A DNA stretch of 64,000 nucleotides from Aphelenchoides besseyi (Eukaryota > Nematoda > Chromadorea > Rhabditida > Aphelenchoididae). This document shows, piece after piece, positions 34,522-44,050 of the stretch (positions are counted from its first letter, which is position 1; each line of letters starts with the position of its first letter). Position numbers and translations under genes: made by a program. The DNA lies in assembly GCA_024699855.1 (NCBI GenBank), contig JAMPIQ010000001.1, positions 10,912,001 through 10,976,000 of the forward strand. The letters are read 5' to 3'. The notes beneath the pieces were generated by a model. It was not told the origin of the DNA. It searched no databases and worked only from the letters and a program-made list of their open reading frames with translations.

Positions 34522-37464
34522 TTGGTCCACATTCCTGACCTAAGCGCTTCCGTTCAATCAAAGTTTATTAACGAACGCCTACGACATTCCGATCCTAAGT
34601 GCTCGACAGCAAACGCCGTTCAGAAATCCCGTGAACCAAATCCATTAACACAAGCGATGACGTTAACACGCGGCAGTGAAAAAACTATCGAAGGAATCAA
34701 GACACAGCTCATAGGACTTAAGTTGTTGATAGAAACGCTCAAATCAAACGAGCAAGCAACCCGTCCATTCGTACATGACCCGACCAAAACAAACGAAGAA
34801 AACCTGGAGACATGCCAGCAAAAAATGGAAGAATACAACATACTGAAAGGCAAAATGCAAAACGCCGGAACGAGAATGGAGGAACAGGGAAGTATGTGGC
34901 AAACACTACGCCGACAACAAACATCAGACGAGTTGGAAAAGGACTACGTCGCGTTCATCGAGAAAGAACAACTGAACCACGTTCACGTCGAGTTGCAAAA
35001 CGTTTTGGTCGCAATTGACGCTAAGATTCGAACTCACGAAGCGCATCAAAAAGCCTACCTAACCGAACAAGTCTCCGACAATAAGTCACGGCACTCAAGT
35101 CAACATGGATCACCGACGCCACAGCTCCACACAAATCAACACGTCACCTTAACAAACCAACCTCATCTCTTTGGTGGCCAAATCCCAAAGACAACAACAT
35201 CAACCACCTTTACCACACCAATCACTACGACATCGCAGTCGAATCAGTTGGCAGCGGCACTTTCAAACTTTCAATCAGTTTATGACGCACACGCAGGTCC
35301 ACAAGTCCAAACGGTCACCACGAATCATCCAAACGCATGGCACAGACCACAAGCTACAATCGCCAATGTGCACAGTCAACCGGTCAGTACCAACGACACC
35401 GTGACACGAAATATCGTTCGACTGCCAACGCTGGAACCGATTAAATTCGAAGGCGACGTAGAACAATACCATTACTGGCGTGAATGGTTCATGGAGAGCA
35501 TCCATAACCAGCAGATGCCCAAGATCCAGAAGGCACAATATCTGATGACGTTACTCGAAAAAGACGCACGCTCTGCAATCAGAAATATTCCGCTTAACGA
35601 ATACGACAACATGCTCTCAGCGTTAGACGAAGTCTACCTGTGTCCAGAGAAGGTCGTTCATGTGGCAGTAAACCGGTTCGAAAACCTGAAACCAATCCGT
35701 ACCAACGACGAACTTGCCAAGTTAATTGTCGACCTAAAAGCAATCAATCGAACTCTCAAAAACCAAGCGATGTCGCTGGAATCACCAATCACTTTACAAC
35801 GAATTGAATCCCTCTTGACTCCCACATTGCTGATCGAAGTACGACGTGCAAAGCAAGTAATCGGCAGCACGTGGAATCTTGAGTGTTTGTTCAACGTCTT
35901 GACAAATCTGCAAAAAATGTTCGGCGATATTCGACCTCCAACTTACGAAAATCGCAACCACCTTCGAACATTCATAAGTACAACGGCAGAGAAGCGACAA
36001 AGACGTCCGTGTTTATTTTGTGACGATTCGAATCACCAAACCACGTCGTGCACAAAATTCAAAACGATCAAGGATCGAAAAACGCGTTTACTCGAGATAA
36101 AACGCTGTTTTCGCTGTTTATCTGACGAGCATTTCGCGAAAGATTGCACTCGTACGTGTGCCAAATGCGATGGACCCCACCACAGACTCATCTGCCTCAA
36201 GATGAACATAAACAAAACGTTCATTAGCGTGCAAACCACCGACGACGATGAAGGCGAAAAAGACGATTTGGTAGATGAATTGGAATACGAAATCGATGAA
36301 GCAGAAGAACTCACCTCGACAAATCCACACGAACCCGAAGAAGTTCGAACCTTTGTTACTCGAAACGATGGACGTCAGCTGCCAACTTGTCATACCTCGA
36401 TCTACAATCCATACAACGTACACAACACCCACAAGGCGCTGACATTGTTGGACACTGGAGCTGACAGTAATTACATTACAAATGAATTGGCTGACCTGCT
36501 AAAACTTCCAAAAACGGAAGCAACGACACTTCATAGCGAGATCTTTGGCGGCGGTCACTCGTCATTATCCGCGAATCGCGTCGAATTGACTCTCCAATTA
36601 GTCAACGGCGGAGAAATGAAGATCAACGCATTCGCCATCCCGAACATTGTGAACGAACTCAACGTCCTAGAACACAAAAGCAACGCGTTAATCTCCAAAC
36701 AAAAACGACCACATTTGCTCTTGGGATGGGACGTGTGCAAAAGCGTTCTAAAATTCCCAATCGAACAACACGGAACGTACGCGAAAATCAAGACGAAGAT
36801 CGGGGACGTTCTGGTGGCAAACGCAACAAACGACCACGTAAACACGGAACCGACCATTCTCGTGTGTCAGAACCCGGACCAAAGCGTAACTCAATTCTGG
36901 AAAACTGAAAAACTGGACAACTACGACGGCGAGACTACAGACAACATCAACGAAAAACTGTGGTCAGAATTCCAACAATCGGTCGAACAAGACACAAACG
37001 GACAGTACGTAGTTAATTGGTTATGGAACGAGTTGAAAGGCGAACTACCGAGCAATTTCGAACTCGCATTTCGTCGCACGTCCTCAACAATCAAAAAACT
37101 GAGAGAAGACAAAACGACATTGTCACATTTTCGGTCAATCATCGAAAGACAACTGGAATCGGGAATCATTGAGAAAGTACTGACGAAGGCAAATCGCGAC
37201 ACTCCAATTCACTACTTGCCCTATCAATTAGTGAAAAAAGACTCCAAAACTACTCCGGTAAGAGTCGTCTACGACGCGTCGTCAAAAATGGGCAGATCCC
37301 GTAGCCTCAACGAGTGCATGCATGTAGGACCATTAAATTTGTCGGACATCGTCGGCATTCTGATTCGCTCACGCGTCGGACCGATTTGGTGGTATCGGAC
37401 GTGGCAAAAGCGTTCCATTGCCTTCAACTCAAACCAGAAGACCGCGACGCCGTACGATTTCTGA
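34522..37464 (+). CDS. gag-pol: BEL/Pao Gag, protease and N-terminal RT
   Basis: Open for 980 codons; the first in-frame ATG is 34657. The Gag part is helical with a DUF1759-like core (about 35420-35790, ending before three zinc knuckles). The knuckles (C-x2-C-x4-H-x4-C) start near 36010, 36106 and 36157. The aspartic protease motif D-T-G-A-D is at about 36451-36465. The N-terminal half of reverse transcriptase follows from about 37050. Reading ends in the wrong frame at 37464 because of a one-base slip in a T run at 37385-37387; RT continues in the overlapping downstream ORF. Gag packages the RNA, and protease cuts the polyprotein. Confidence 0.9.
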   Translation: MVHIPDLSASVQSKFINERLRHSDPKCSTANAVQKSREPNPLTQAMTLTRGSEKTIEGIKTQLIGLKLLIETLKSNEQATRPFVHDPTKTNEENLETCQQKMEEYNILKGKMQNAGTRMEEQGSMWQTLRRQQTSDELEKDYVAFIEKEQLNHVHVELQNVLVAIDAKIRTHEAHQKAYLTEQVSDNKSRHSSQHGSPTPQLHTNQHVTLTNQPHLFGGQIPKTTTSTTFTTPITTTSQSNQLAAALSNFQSVYDAHAGPQVQTVTTNHPNAWHRPQATIANVHSQPVSTNDTVTRNIVRLPTLEPIKFEGDVEQYHYWREWFMESIHNQQMPKIQKAQYLMTLLEKDARSAIRNIPLNEYDNMLSALDEVYLCPEKVVHVAVNRFENLKPIRTNDELAKLIVDLKAINRTLKNQAMSLESPITLQRIESLLTPTLLIEVRRAKQVIGSTWNLECLFNVLTNLQKMFGDIRPPTYENRNHLRTFISTTAEKRQRRPCLFCDDSNHQTTSCTKFKTIKDRKTRLLEIKRCFRCLSDEHFAKDCTRTCAKCDGPHHRLICLKMNINKTFISVQTTDDDEGEKDDLVDELEYEIDEAEELTSTNPHEPEEVRTFVTRNDGRQLPTCHTSIYNPYNVHNTHKALTLLDTGADSNYITNELADLLKLPKTEATTLHSEIFGGGHSSLSANRVELTLQLVNGGEMKINAFAIPNIVNELNVLEHKSNALISKQKRPHLLLGWDVCKSVLKFPIEQHGTYAKIKTKIGDVLVANATNDHVNTEPTILVCQNPDQSVTQFWKTEKLDNYDGETTDNINEKLWSEFQQSVEQDTNGQYVVNWLWNELKGELPSNFELAFRRTSSTIKKLREDKTTLSHFRSIIERQLESGIIEKVLTKANRDTPIHYLPYQLVKKDSKTTPVRVVYDASSKMGRSRSLNECMHVGPLNLSDIVGILIRSRVGPIWWYRTWQKRSIAFNSNQKTATPYDF

Positions 37465-40400
37465 TTCCAGACAACTGGGACAAAGACTTCGACCGTGACA
37501 ACCTTCAAGTAATGCGGTTTCGCGGAGTGACCTTCGGGGTCTCGTGCAGTCCATCTCTTTTGGACATGGCAATGCGATATCATCTGGCCAAGTTACCACA
37601 GTTGAAAGACCACGTGAAGTCAATCTACGTCGATAACGTCGTTCGCTCTTATGATTCAGAAACAGAAGCCATCGAAGATTCGAAATCAATTCGCGAACAT
37701 CTCAAAACCGCCCGATTCCCACTCTGCGAATTTGCGTCCAACTCAAAACACGTAATTGAAATGCTTGGAGAAGAGACCGCAGAAGGACAGTCAGTCATTA
37801 AGGTTTTGGGACTCAAATGGAACGTCCAAACCGACCAATTCATCATGAATACGGAGAAGGAAAACGCAGAAGTTTGGACAAAACGAATGATCGCAAGTCG
37901 AGTTGCCAAGTTGTTTGACCCCCTCGGATTACTGTCGCCGTTATTTGTCGAAGCCAAACTATACATCCAGCAACTGTGGCAAACAAACGTTCAATGGGAC
38001 GAAAACTTGTCGACCGATCTCTCCAATCAGTGGAATAGAATCGAAGAAAATTGGAGCGGCAATTTCCAAATTCCACGTTACACATCAACCACAAATACCG
38101 AACAATTGACACTACACACATTCGCAGACTCGAGCCAACGAGCTTATGGCGTAGCGGTTTATTTGGTCTCCAACAACGGACATAAAACACAATCGCGTCT
38201 GATATTGGGAAAGGGACGTGTAGCACCGAAATCGCTAACCCAAAAAAAACCCGAGATTACAATCCCAAAATTGGAATTACACGCCCTTCTGACGGCTGTA
38301 CGGGTATCCAAATTCGTTCAACAACAACTGCCAAACATCGAGTCAATCACCGTCTGGTCAGACTCCACAATCGCCATCCAACAAGTAGCAACACCGTTGA
38401 GTTCAAAGTCGATCTTCGTCCGAAATAGAGCGATCGAAATCTCCAAAAGTCGAAATCAAATGGAGATTCGACACGTCGACACAAAAAGCAATCCGGCCGA
38501 TCTTGTGAGCCGCGGAGTTGATTCATCCACTCTCCGACAAAGCGATCTTTGGTGGAACGGACCCACTTGGCTCGACAACAAGGATCATTGGCCAACAACA
38601 ATCGTGTTGCCAATCACCGAAAACGAAACACTCGGCGAAGATCAAATCGACGATCAATTGGGAATCAGTCTCGTGAGTATCGAGACGGACATCATTCCGG
38701 TAATTGGCGAAAATTGGTCGGACTCAATCCAGAAGACCATGACCCAATTACGAACACAGAATGACGCCCACATCCAACACGATCGAGAAGCTGCTGAAAA
38801 CTTGCTCCTGAAACACGCTCAATCACAGTTTCCACCGGGAGAAAAGAAGGCAAAGAAACTCCGCCTGCAGCCCGACTCAAACGGTGTTTTGCGCGCTCAT
38901 ACCCGTCTTCAATTCAGCAGTCTAACCGAGTGCACCAAACGACCAATATGGCTCCCAAGCTCAAGTCCAATTACCAGACAGATCGCAACCTACACTCACG
39001 AATTGTTGCTTCATGCCGGTCCGTCAACCGTGTTAGCTAACCTGAGAAAGCGGTTCCACGTCGCAGCGAAAGTCGCTAAACTCGCACAAACAGATTGCAC
39101 GAATTGCAAATTGGAAGATGCTCGACCGTTTTCGACACCACAATGGGCACAACTCCCAACCGATCGGACATCAATTGGACGCCCGTTTCAAGTTTGTGGC
39201 GTCGATCTAGCCGGTCCGTTACATTGCAAAGAAGGAGACTACTTCATTGTCATCTTCGTCTGCGCTAAAACTCGTGGCATACATCTCGAACTAACACGTT
39301 CAACTTCCACCGCAGACTTCCTTCTCACTTTCGATAAGTTCGAAGCCCGCCGCGGGACACCGGACAAGATGATCAGCGATAATGCAAAAAACTTCATCAC
39401 GGCTGCTCGTATCCTCACAAACCGGTTGCAACCCCACACGTTATTCTCTTGGGTACACATAACTCCAAGAGCCCCATGGCGAGGAGGAATGTACGAACGT
39501 CTGATACAACACGTGAAGAGATCTCTCACGAGAACAATTGGACGCACGCAATGGTCACTTGCCCGAATTGACGCACTTACTGTTAAAATCGAAACAGTAG
39601 TCAATAGCCGGCCGTTACTGCGCGAAGCAACTGGTGAAATCCTTCGACCATTGGATTTCTTACGTCCTCACGGTCAAGAAAACTCGCCCATCGAATTCAC
39701 GGACATCGCCGAACTAGCAGACGAGACTTACGAAGTAGAAGCACGTAAACGCCTCCACAAGCAGTTGATTAAACACCACAATCAACAAACGGAAAAAATT
39801 CGGAAGTACTGGGAAATCTGGTCGTCATTATACCTCACTTCCTTGCTGGACAACGAACACGCGGCCGAAAATCGCCAAACGATCACACGAACTCCAAGAT
39901 TGGGAGAAACAGTACTCGTGCATGATGAGTTCGCCAATCGCATAACGTGGCCACTGGGCACGATTACACGTATCGAAAAATCGGCCGACGATGAAAGTCG
40001 AACAGTGGAAGTCACTACGTCAAACGGCAAAGTTTTCCGTCGGGCCGTGAATCACGTGTACCCCATCGAACTTCGTGACGAAGAGGATGGAAATGTTTCT
40101 ACGGAGCACTTAGTCGGAGAAACGGATGAACTGCCGCGGGCCGCAGGGTCGAACGATGAAAGTTCGAAAGAACAACACACAACCGAAGAACACGAGCCGC
40201 CAACTCAACAAACCACAAACCAACGGCCAAGTCGAAAAGCGAAAACAAAACAGAGATCTTGGATTAAGTCAATCATTCCACTTCTTACGATCATTCTCAG
40301 TCTCCTCAGTCTAACCTCAGCCACTCGAGTTTGTTTGCCAACGTCGAGAAAAAGCTACTGGAAACCGCCAACAGCAAAATACTGCTCGACGAAAGTGATA

Positions 40401-42035
40401 AACAGCCAACAAGTCCCCATCAGCAAACGCTTAGAAGTTTTCGAACCGAATATCGTAGAACACACAACGCAAGCGTACCTTTGCAAAGTTCAACATTCAA
40501 AGCTCACGGGATACGTCGACTGGAGAAATCTCGAGCACGTTCATGAAGAGATAATCGATGACGTAGAGATCAACGGAAACGAATGCAACGAAATGGTGAA
40601 AAACAAACGATGCAAATTTGGAGCGCTGGTGAAAGACGGAGATCTCTGGCATACTCGAACAAACATTCACCTGAACCTACCCAATCGCCTTTGGTCCACT
40701 TTCACATCAACAGAAGCCGAACGAAAAGACTGCAGTGTTGTGGAAACACAAGTCCAATCGTACTTCAAAGCAAAATCCATTGCATCCAACGCGGGCGAAA
40801 CTGGACATTGTAAATACACAGCTGGTTCGTGTGCAATCAACAAAGCAACAGTGTTAGTTTGGAAAGTCGAACATTCAGCGGAATGCGTTTTTACATCATT
40901 AGGAATTTGGGAAGGACAAGCAATTGGGCAACACTGGTTCAGCACCGAGAAGCAGGTTTTTCTGGACATTACTGACAAGTACCTAAACTGCAACACGGAA
41001 GTAAACCTGACTCGTCAAGGTTGGGCGACTCGTGAAATCCCACCTCGCAATACAAGATCCGGATCCCCTAATGACATCCAAAGCCTCAATCTCGACTACA
41101 AAACTACCGGAACCGTCCGCTACTTACAACAACAACTGAATGAAGCAATACGTAATCAAATGCAAACAAGCTGCAAGATTCTGGAACGCCAACACAACCT
41201 AATCACCGACCTTCTCCTCAGCAATCCGAGACGCACACTTGAACGATTAACCGGACATAAAGGAATCCGTGCACGCGCTGTTGGAAAACACTTGGAGATC
41301 GAGTGGTGCGAACCAATCGATCAAACCGACCTCACTCTGTTACCGATGACAGTTTGTACACAACAAATCCCAGTACAACTCCCGCACAGCAGTCAAATTC
41401 AGTGGTATTTCGACGCAACGAACGATGAACTCGTAACTCAGGCAACAACGACAGAAGATTGCGCGAGCTCACGCATCATCGAATGGAATGGGAAACTTAC
41501 TCGCTACCACCCCCAAAATGGAAGCACTTCAACGATTTCTACCGACCAACTAAACAACCGTATGGACAAACTCGAATTCGACGAGATAAATTCCGATCCG
41601 ATTTCCTTCCACGTATTCGGAAGCCTGAAACTCAAGTTCTTCAGTGAACAGATGCAGGACGTGCAAAGATTGTCGACCACTGAGACCCAGTGGACGAAAC
41701 TCATCACACACCACGAACTGGTCATCAATCATCCAAAACCGTTAAGCCTATTTGATTGGATTAACAACTGGATTGATCAAATTTGGCTGCCGGTTTGGCG
41801 CTTGTGGACAACACTCGTGTGTCTTGCCTGCACAATTCAGTTTTACCGATTCATCCGCGCGGTAACAAAACCGAAAGCCAACAACGACCCGGTCACTCCA
41901 CCAGTTGCGATCAAACGACTACTGCAAGAGAACGTTGAAGATATGCCAAAAGAAGTCAACGATTCAGTGGAACAGAGTCCAATGCACATCGACGCTTGGT
42001 GGCGCAAATCGGTCCGGTTTACACCCTCCAACTAA
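37314..42035 (+). CDS. pol: BEL/Pao RT/RNase H/integrase plus env-like region
   Basis: Open for 1573 codons to TAA 42033-42035. In order: the remaining RT with its Y-V-D-N active site (37624-37638), RNase H (F-A-D-S near 38122), an H2C2 zinc finger (38990-39110), an integrase core with the DDE residues near 39205, 39373 and 39495, and an integrase C-terminal DUF5641-like domain (39890-40080). Without a stop it continues into about 650 residues with an internal hydrophobic segment (40270-40325), many cysteines, and a C-terminal membrane span (about 41790-41860), the layout of a glycoprotein. The env-like part is therefore in frame with integrase. Its fold and origin cannot be named from sequence by eye. 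Confidence 0.88.
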   Translation: MHACRTIKFVGHRRHSDSLTRRTDLVVSDVAKAFHCLQLKPEDRDAVRFLIPDNWDKDFDRDNLQVMRFRGVTFGVSCSPSLLDMAMRYHLAKLPQLKDHVKSIYVDNVVRSYDSETEAIEDSKSIREHLKTARFPLCEFASNSKHVIEMLGEETAEGQSVIKVLGLKWNVQTDQFIMNTEKENAEVWTKRMIASRVAKLFDPLGLLSPLFVEAKLYIQQLWQTNVQWDENLSTDLSNQWNRIEENWSGNFQIPRYTSTTNTEQLTLHTFADSSQRAYGVAVYLVSNNGHKTQSRLILGKGRVAPKSLTQKKPEITIPKLELHALLTAVRVSKFVQQQLPNIESITVWSDSTIAIQQVATPLSSKSIFVRNRAIEISKSRNQMEIRHVDTKSNPADLVSRGVDSSTLRQSDLWWNGPTWLDNKDHWPTTIVLPITENETLGEDQIDDQLGISLVSIETDIIPVIGENWSDSIQKTMTQLRTQNDAHIQHDREAAENLLLKHAQSQFPPGEKKAKKLRLQPDSNGVLRAHTRLQFSSLTECTKRPIWLPSSSPITRQIATYTHELLLHAGPSTVLANLRKRFHVAAKVAKLAQTDCTNCKLEDARPFSTPQWAQLPTDRTSIGRPFQVCGVDLAGPLHCKEGDYFIVIFVCAKTRGIHLELTRSTSTADFLLTFDKFEARRGTPDKMISDNAKNFITAARILTNRLQPHTLFSWVHITPRAPWRGGMYERLIQHVKRSLTRTIGRTQWSLARIDALTVKIETVVNSRPLLREATGEILRPLDFLRPHGQENSPIEFTDIAELADETYEVEARKRLHKQLIKHHNQQTEKIRKYWEIWSSLYLTSLLDNEHAAENRQTITRTPRLGETVLVHDEFANRITWPLGTITRIEKSADDESRTVEVTTSNGKVFRRAVNHVYPIELRDEEDGNVSTEHLVGETDELPRAAGSNDESSKEQHTTEEHEPPTQQTTNQRPSRKAKTKQRSWIKSIIPLLTIILSLLSLTSATRVCLPTSRKSYWKPPTAKYCSTKVINSQQVPISKRLEVFEPNIVEHTTQAYLCKVQHSKLTGYVDWRNLEHVHEEIIDDVEINGNECNEMVKNKRCKFGALVKDGDLWHTRTNIHLNLPNRLWSTFTSTEAERKDCSVVETQVQSYFKAKSIASNAGETGHCKYTAGSCAINKATVLVWKVEHSAECVFTSLGIWEGQAIGQHWFSTEKQVFLDITDKYLNCNTEVNLTRQGWATREIPPRNTRSGSPNDIQSLNLDYKTTGTVRYLQQQLNEAIRNQMQTSCKILERQHNLITDLLLSNPRRTLERLTGHKGIRARAVGKHLEIEWCEPIDQTDLTLLPMTVCTQQIPVQLPHSSQIQWYFDATNDELVTQATTTEDCASSRIIEWNGKLTRYHPQNGSTSTISTDQLNNRMDKLEFDEINSDPISFHVFGSLKLKFFSEQMQDVQRLSTTETQWTKLITHHELVINHPKPLSLFDWINNWIDQIWLPVWRLWTTLVCLACTIQFYRFIRAVTKPKANNDPVTPPVAIKRLLQENVEDMPKEVNDSVEQSPMHIDAWWRKSVRFTPSN

Positions 42036-42204
42036 CGCGTCGATTCTCCTTATCATCATCGAGGTTTTGTCCTCTTACGGTTTTACTCGATGATCCAACA
42101 TTCTTCAATACTCGAATTCCTCCGTTAAATCCCAACGCATCGGCTAATCTAAGTATCAAGGTCTTCCGATGGACCATTTAGCTGTAGTTTGGCGCCCGCG
42201 CGAG

Positions 42205-42391
42205 TGTCCGCGACATCGATCAAACGATCGACGTCGCGTATAAAAGCGGCCGCCAACGCTGTTCATCCTCTCCACTTTTCGTCAAATCCACTCCCACGGC
42301 CGGCTCGCATCAACCGCGAGATCGGTTGAGCGGAAGACGTCAATCCGAACAAACGTAAATCTGTTTATTGTTCTTGACTAACCTACGGTCA
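42205..42391 (+). repeat. right LTR of the BEL/Pao element
   Basis: Second copy of the 187-bp LTR, followed by AGGA (42392-42395). No clear polypurine tract precedes it; the 17 bases before the LTR are TTTGGCGCCCGCGCGAG. Confidence 0.95.
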
Positions 42392-42524
42392 AGGAAATGT
42401 GTTTAAAACGACTTTCGAGTGGAAGCACCTTGTTCTCTATGCTACCATCTCACCGGCGAGCTTATCAGACCAAACGATCTCTCTCTCGCCGTTCAACTGC
42501 CGAGTTTCCGCTTCAGTCTCCAAC

Positions 42525-42596
42525 TCCAATGTGGTCTAGTGGTTAGGATTTGTGGCTTTCACCCACAAGGCCCGGGTTCGATTCCCGGCATTGGAA
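42525..42596 (+). tRNA. tRNA-Glu (TTC)
   Basis: Acceptor TCCAATG (42525-42531) pairs with CATTGGA (42589-42595), discriminator A. Anticodon stem TGTGG/CCACA with loop CTTTCAC, anticodon TTC at 42558-42560; T arm CGGGTTCGATTCCCGG. It lies 130 bp downstream of the retroelement; LTR elements may land near Pol III genes, but one case proves nothing. Confidence 0.95.
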
Positions 42597-42826
42597 GGAC
42601 TTTTTTGTCGATCTCTAAATCTTCACCATATTCTTTTTGGTCGATGTATGCTCCAGACGCCTATTGAATTGAGCAGAATCATCAGACATATTTCCATAGT
42701 GTCTTACAAGAAATCATGAATATTGAATAGAAAGGCAATCACATTGAATACGAAGGGATCTAGAAGTCAACGACGTTTCAATTCATCTTCACATAGAATT
42801 CATTTCTGACTACGAGACGGACAATC

Positions 42827-43249
42827 ATGCGGTTATTTGTGCTCATCGGAGTTTTTTCTGTCACAGTTACGTCTGCTATAGTCGGATACGAAGTGGATCA
42901 CACAGAAGTTGATGTTTATCCCGGAAATCGGGTTCGTCAAGAGCCACCTTCAACCGATATCAATTGCTATTGGTAAGTTTTGGAAACGGAATAACGATAA
43001 ACTCCTTTAGTAAAAACAATCATTGTCGTGGAATCGATCAGTTTTGTAGAATAGCAAGCTGCTATCAAGTCTTCAATCAGCGTATGCCGATTATTGTTCT
43101 CAACAACTAATCTTAACCGTTTAGTAAGCATGATGATTTCTCGCGGTTGTTCCAACGAACGCAAACTGGACGGTTGGGAGTGGCGGGGTCGTATGTTATA
43201 CTATTTCTGCAACGAGAATCATTGCAACGACCAAATCCCTGGCTCTTGA
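42827..43249 (+). CDS. secreted three-finger (Ly6/uPAR-like) protein, paralogue 2
   Basis: Same three-exon plan as the gene at 10.25 kb. ATG 42827 starts the signal peptide (MRLFVLIGVFSVTVTSA); introns gtaagttt...ctttag and gtatgcc...gtttag; last exon RGCSNERKLDGWEWRGRMLY then FCNENHCNDQIPGS, TGA 43247-43249. Shared features with paralogue 1 include C-Y-C/C-L-C at the first splice, R-G-C-x-x-x-R-x-x-D-G-W, and the terminal C-N-x3-C-N-D. All expected cysteines are present. The two copies are 32 kb apart with the retroelement between them. Confidence 0.75.
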
Positions 43250-44050
43250 ACAATCGAATGGTCATGGAATTGAATAAACTTGTGAGCATTACATTTCGAA
43301 AGCCTCATCTGATGGCAAGAGAAGCATTTTTGTCCATCCGATCACTGAAATGTCTTCCACGATCTTGAGCTCTTAACATACGATATCACTCTAATCATGA
43401 TCAGCGATTGGTTTTCTTGTTGTCTCAACGTAACTGACGATTATTTGTTGTGATCAACCTATTAATGGACTCTTCGTAACATCGCTTTTGACTTTTGCTC
43501 ATCTAATCGTCGTCTAATTGAAAAATTTGTTGTCGCTGCAAAAGTTAATGAGGTTTTGTCGACTGAATGAAAATATGACGACAGAAAGCATATCTGGTAC
43601 AGTCGTCGCGGTGCGGAAACTGTGTCGTGAACGTCGAAGAGCGTTTTGGTTCCAAGAACTTCATTCTTCCAAGCTACGTTCTCAGACGTCACTGTCTGCT
43701 CTACGATCATACAGGAATCGATGTCGGCTTCTCGACACGCTTCTCCCATTAACTGCTGTCATTTAGTTCGAATAAACACACCGTAATAAGTTGGTCTTCA
43801 GCGTCTTCGAAGTCCTGTGCCTTCAGCGGCAATTCAGAGGACCGGATAAGTGCGAAGAAGTCGACTGTCACTTCTCGAAATTTACGGAGTTTATTTCAAC
43901 GTAAAATTTTTCAACTTGAATAAAAGTAATAACAAAGAGAAGAAAACACAAAGAAGAAGTCTTACAACTAATCTTTAAACAATTGGATGATAAACTTTGA
44001 GACGAAAATAATTGAGAATCACTAAATGAGAAGAAGAAACAAACTACCGA
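43250..44050. other. intergenic, nothing seen
   Basis: This lies between the second three-finger gene and the 3' end of the fibrinogen-domain gene. It holds probable AATAAA signals for both, and a 95-codon minus-strand open stretch without motifs. Confidence 0.35.

Larger units (their letters stand above)
33670..42391 (+). mobile_element. BEL/Pao LTR retrotransposon, near full length
   Basis: Complete element of 8.7 kb: 187-bp LTRs, 4-bp AGGA duplication, primer site, and a Gag-Pol reading frame with BEL/Pao domain order (Gag, zinc knuckles, aspartic protease, RT, RNase H, integrase), followed by an env-like region. RT carries Y-V-D-N at its active site, a variant I recall from related nematode elements. 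Coding is intact apart from a one-base slip in the RT near 37385. Identical-looking LTRs mean it is young, so that slip may be a sequencing error or a fresh mutation. Orientation is plus. Confidence 0.93.
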
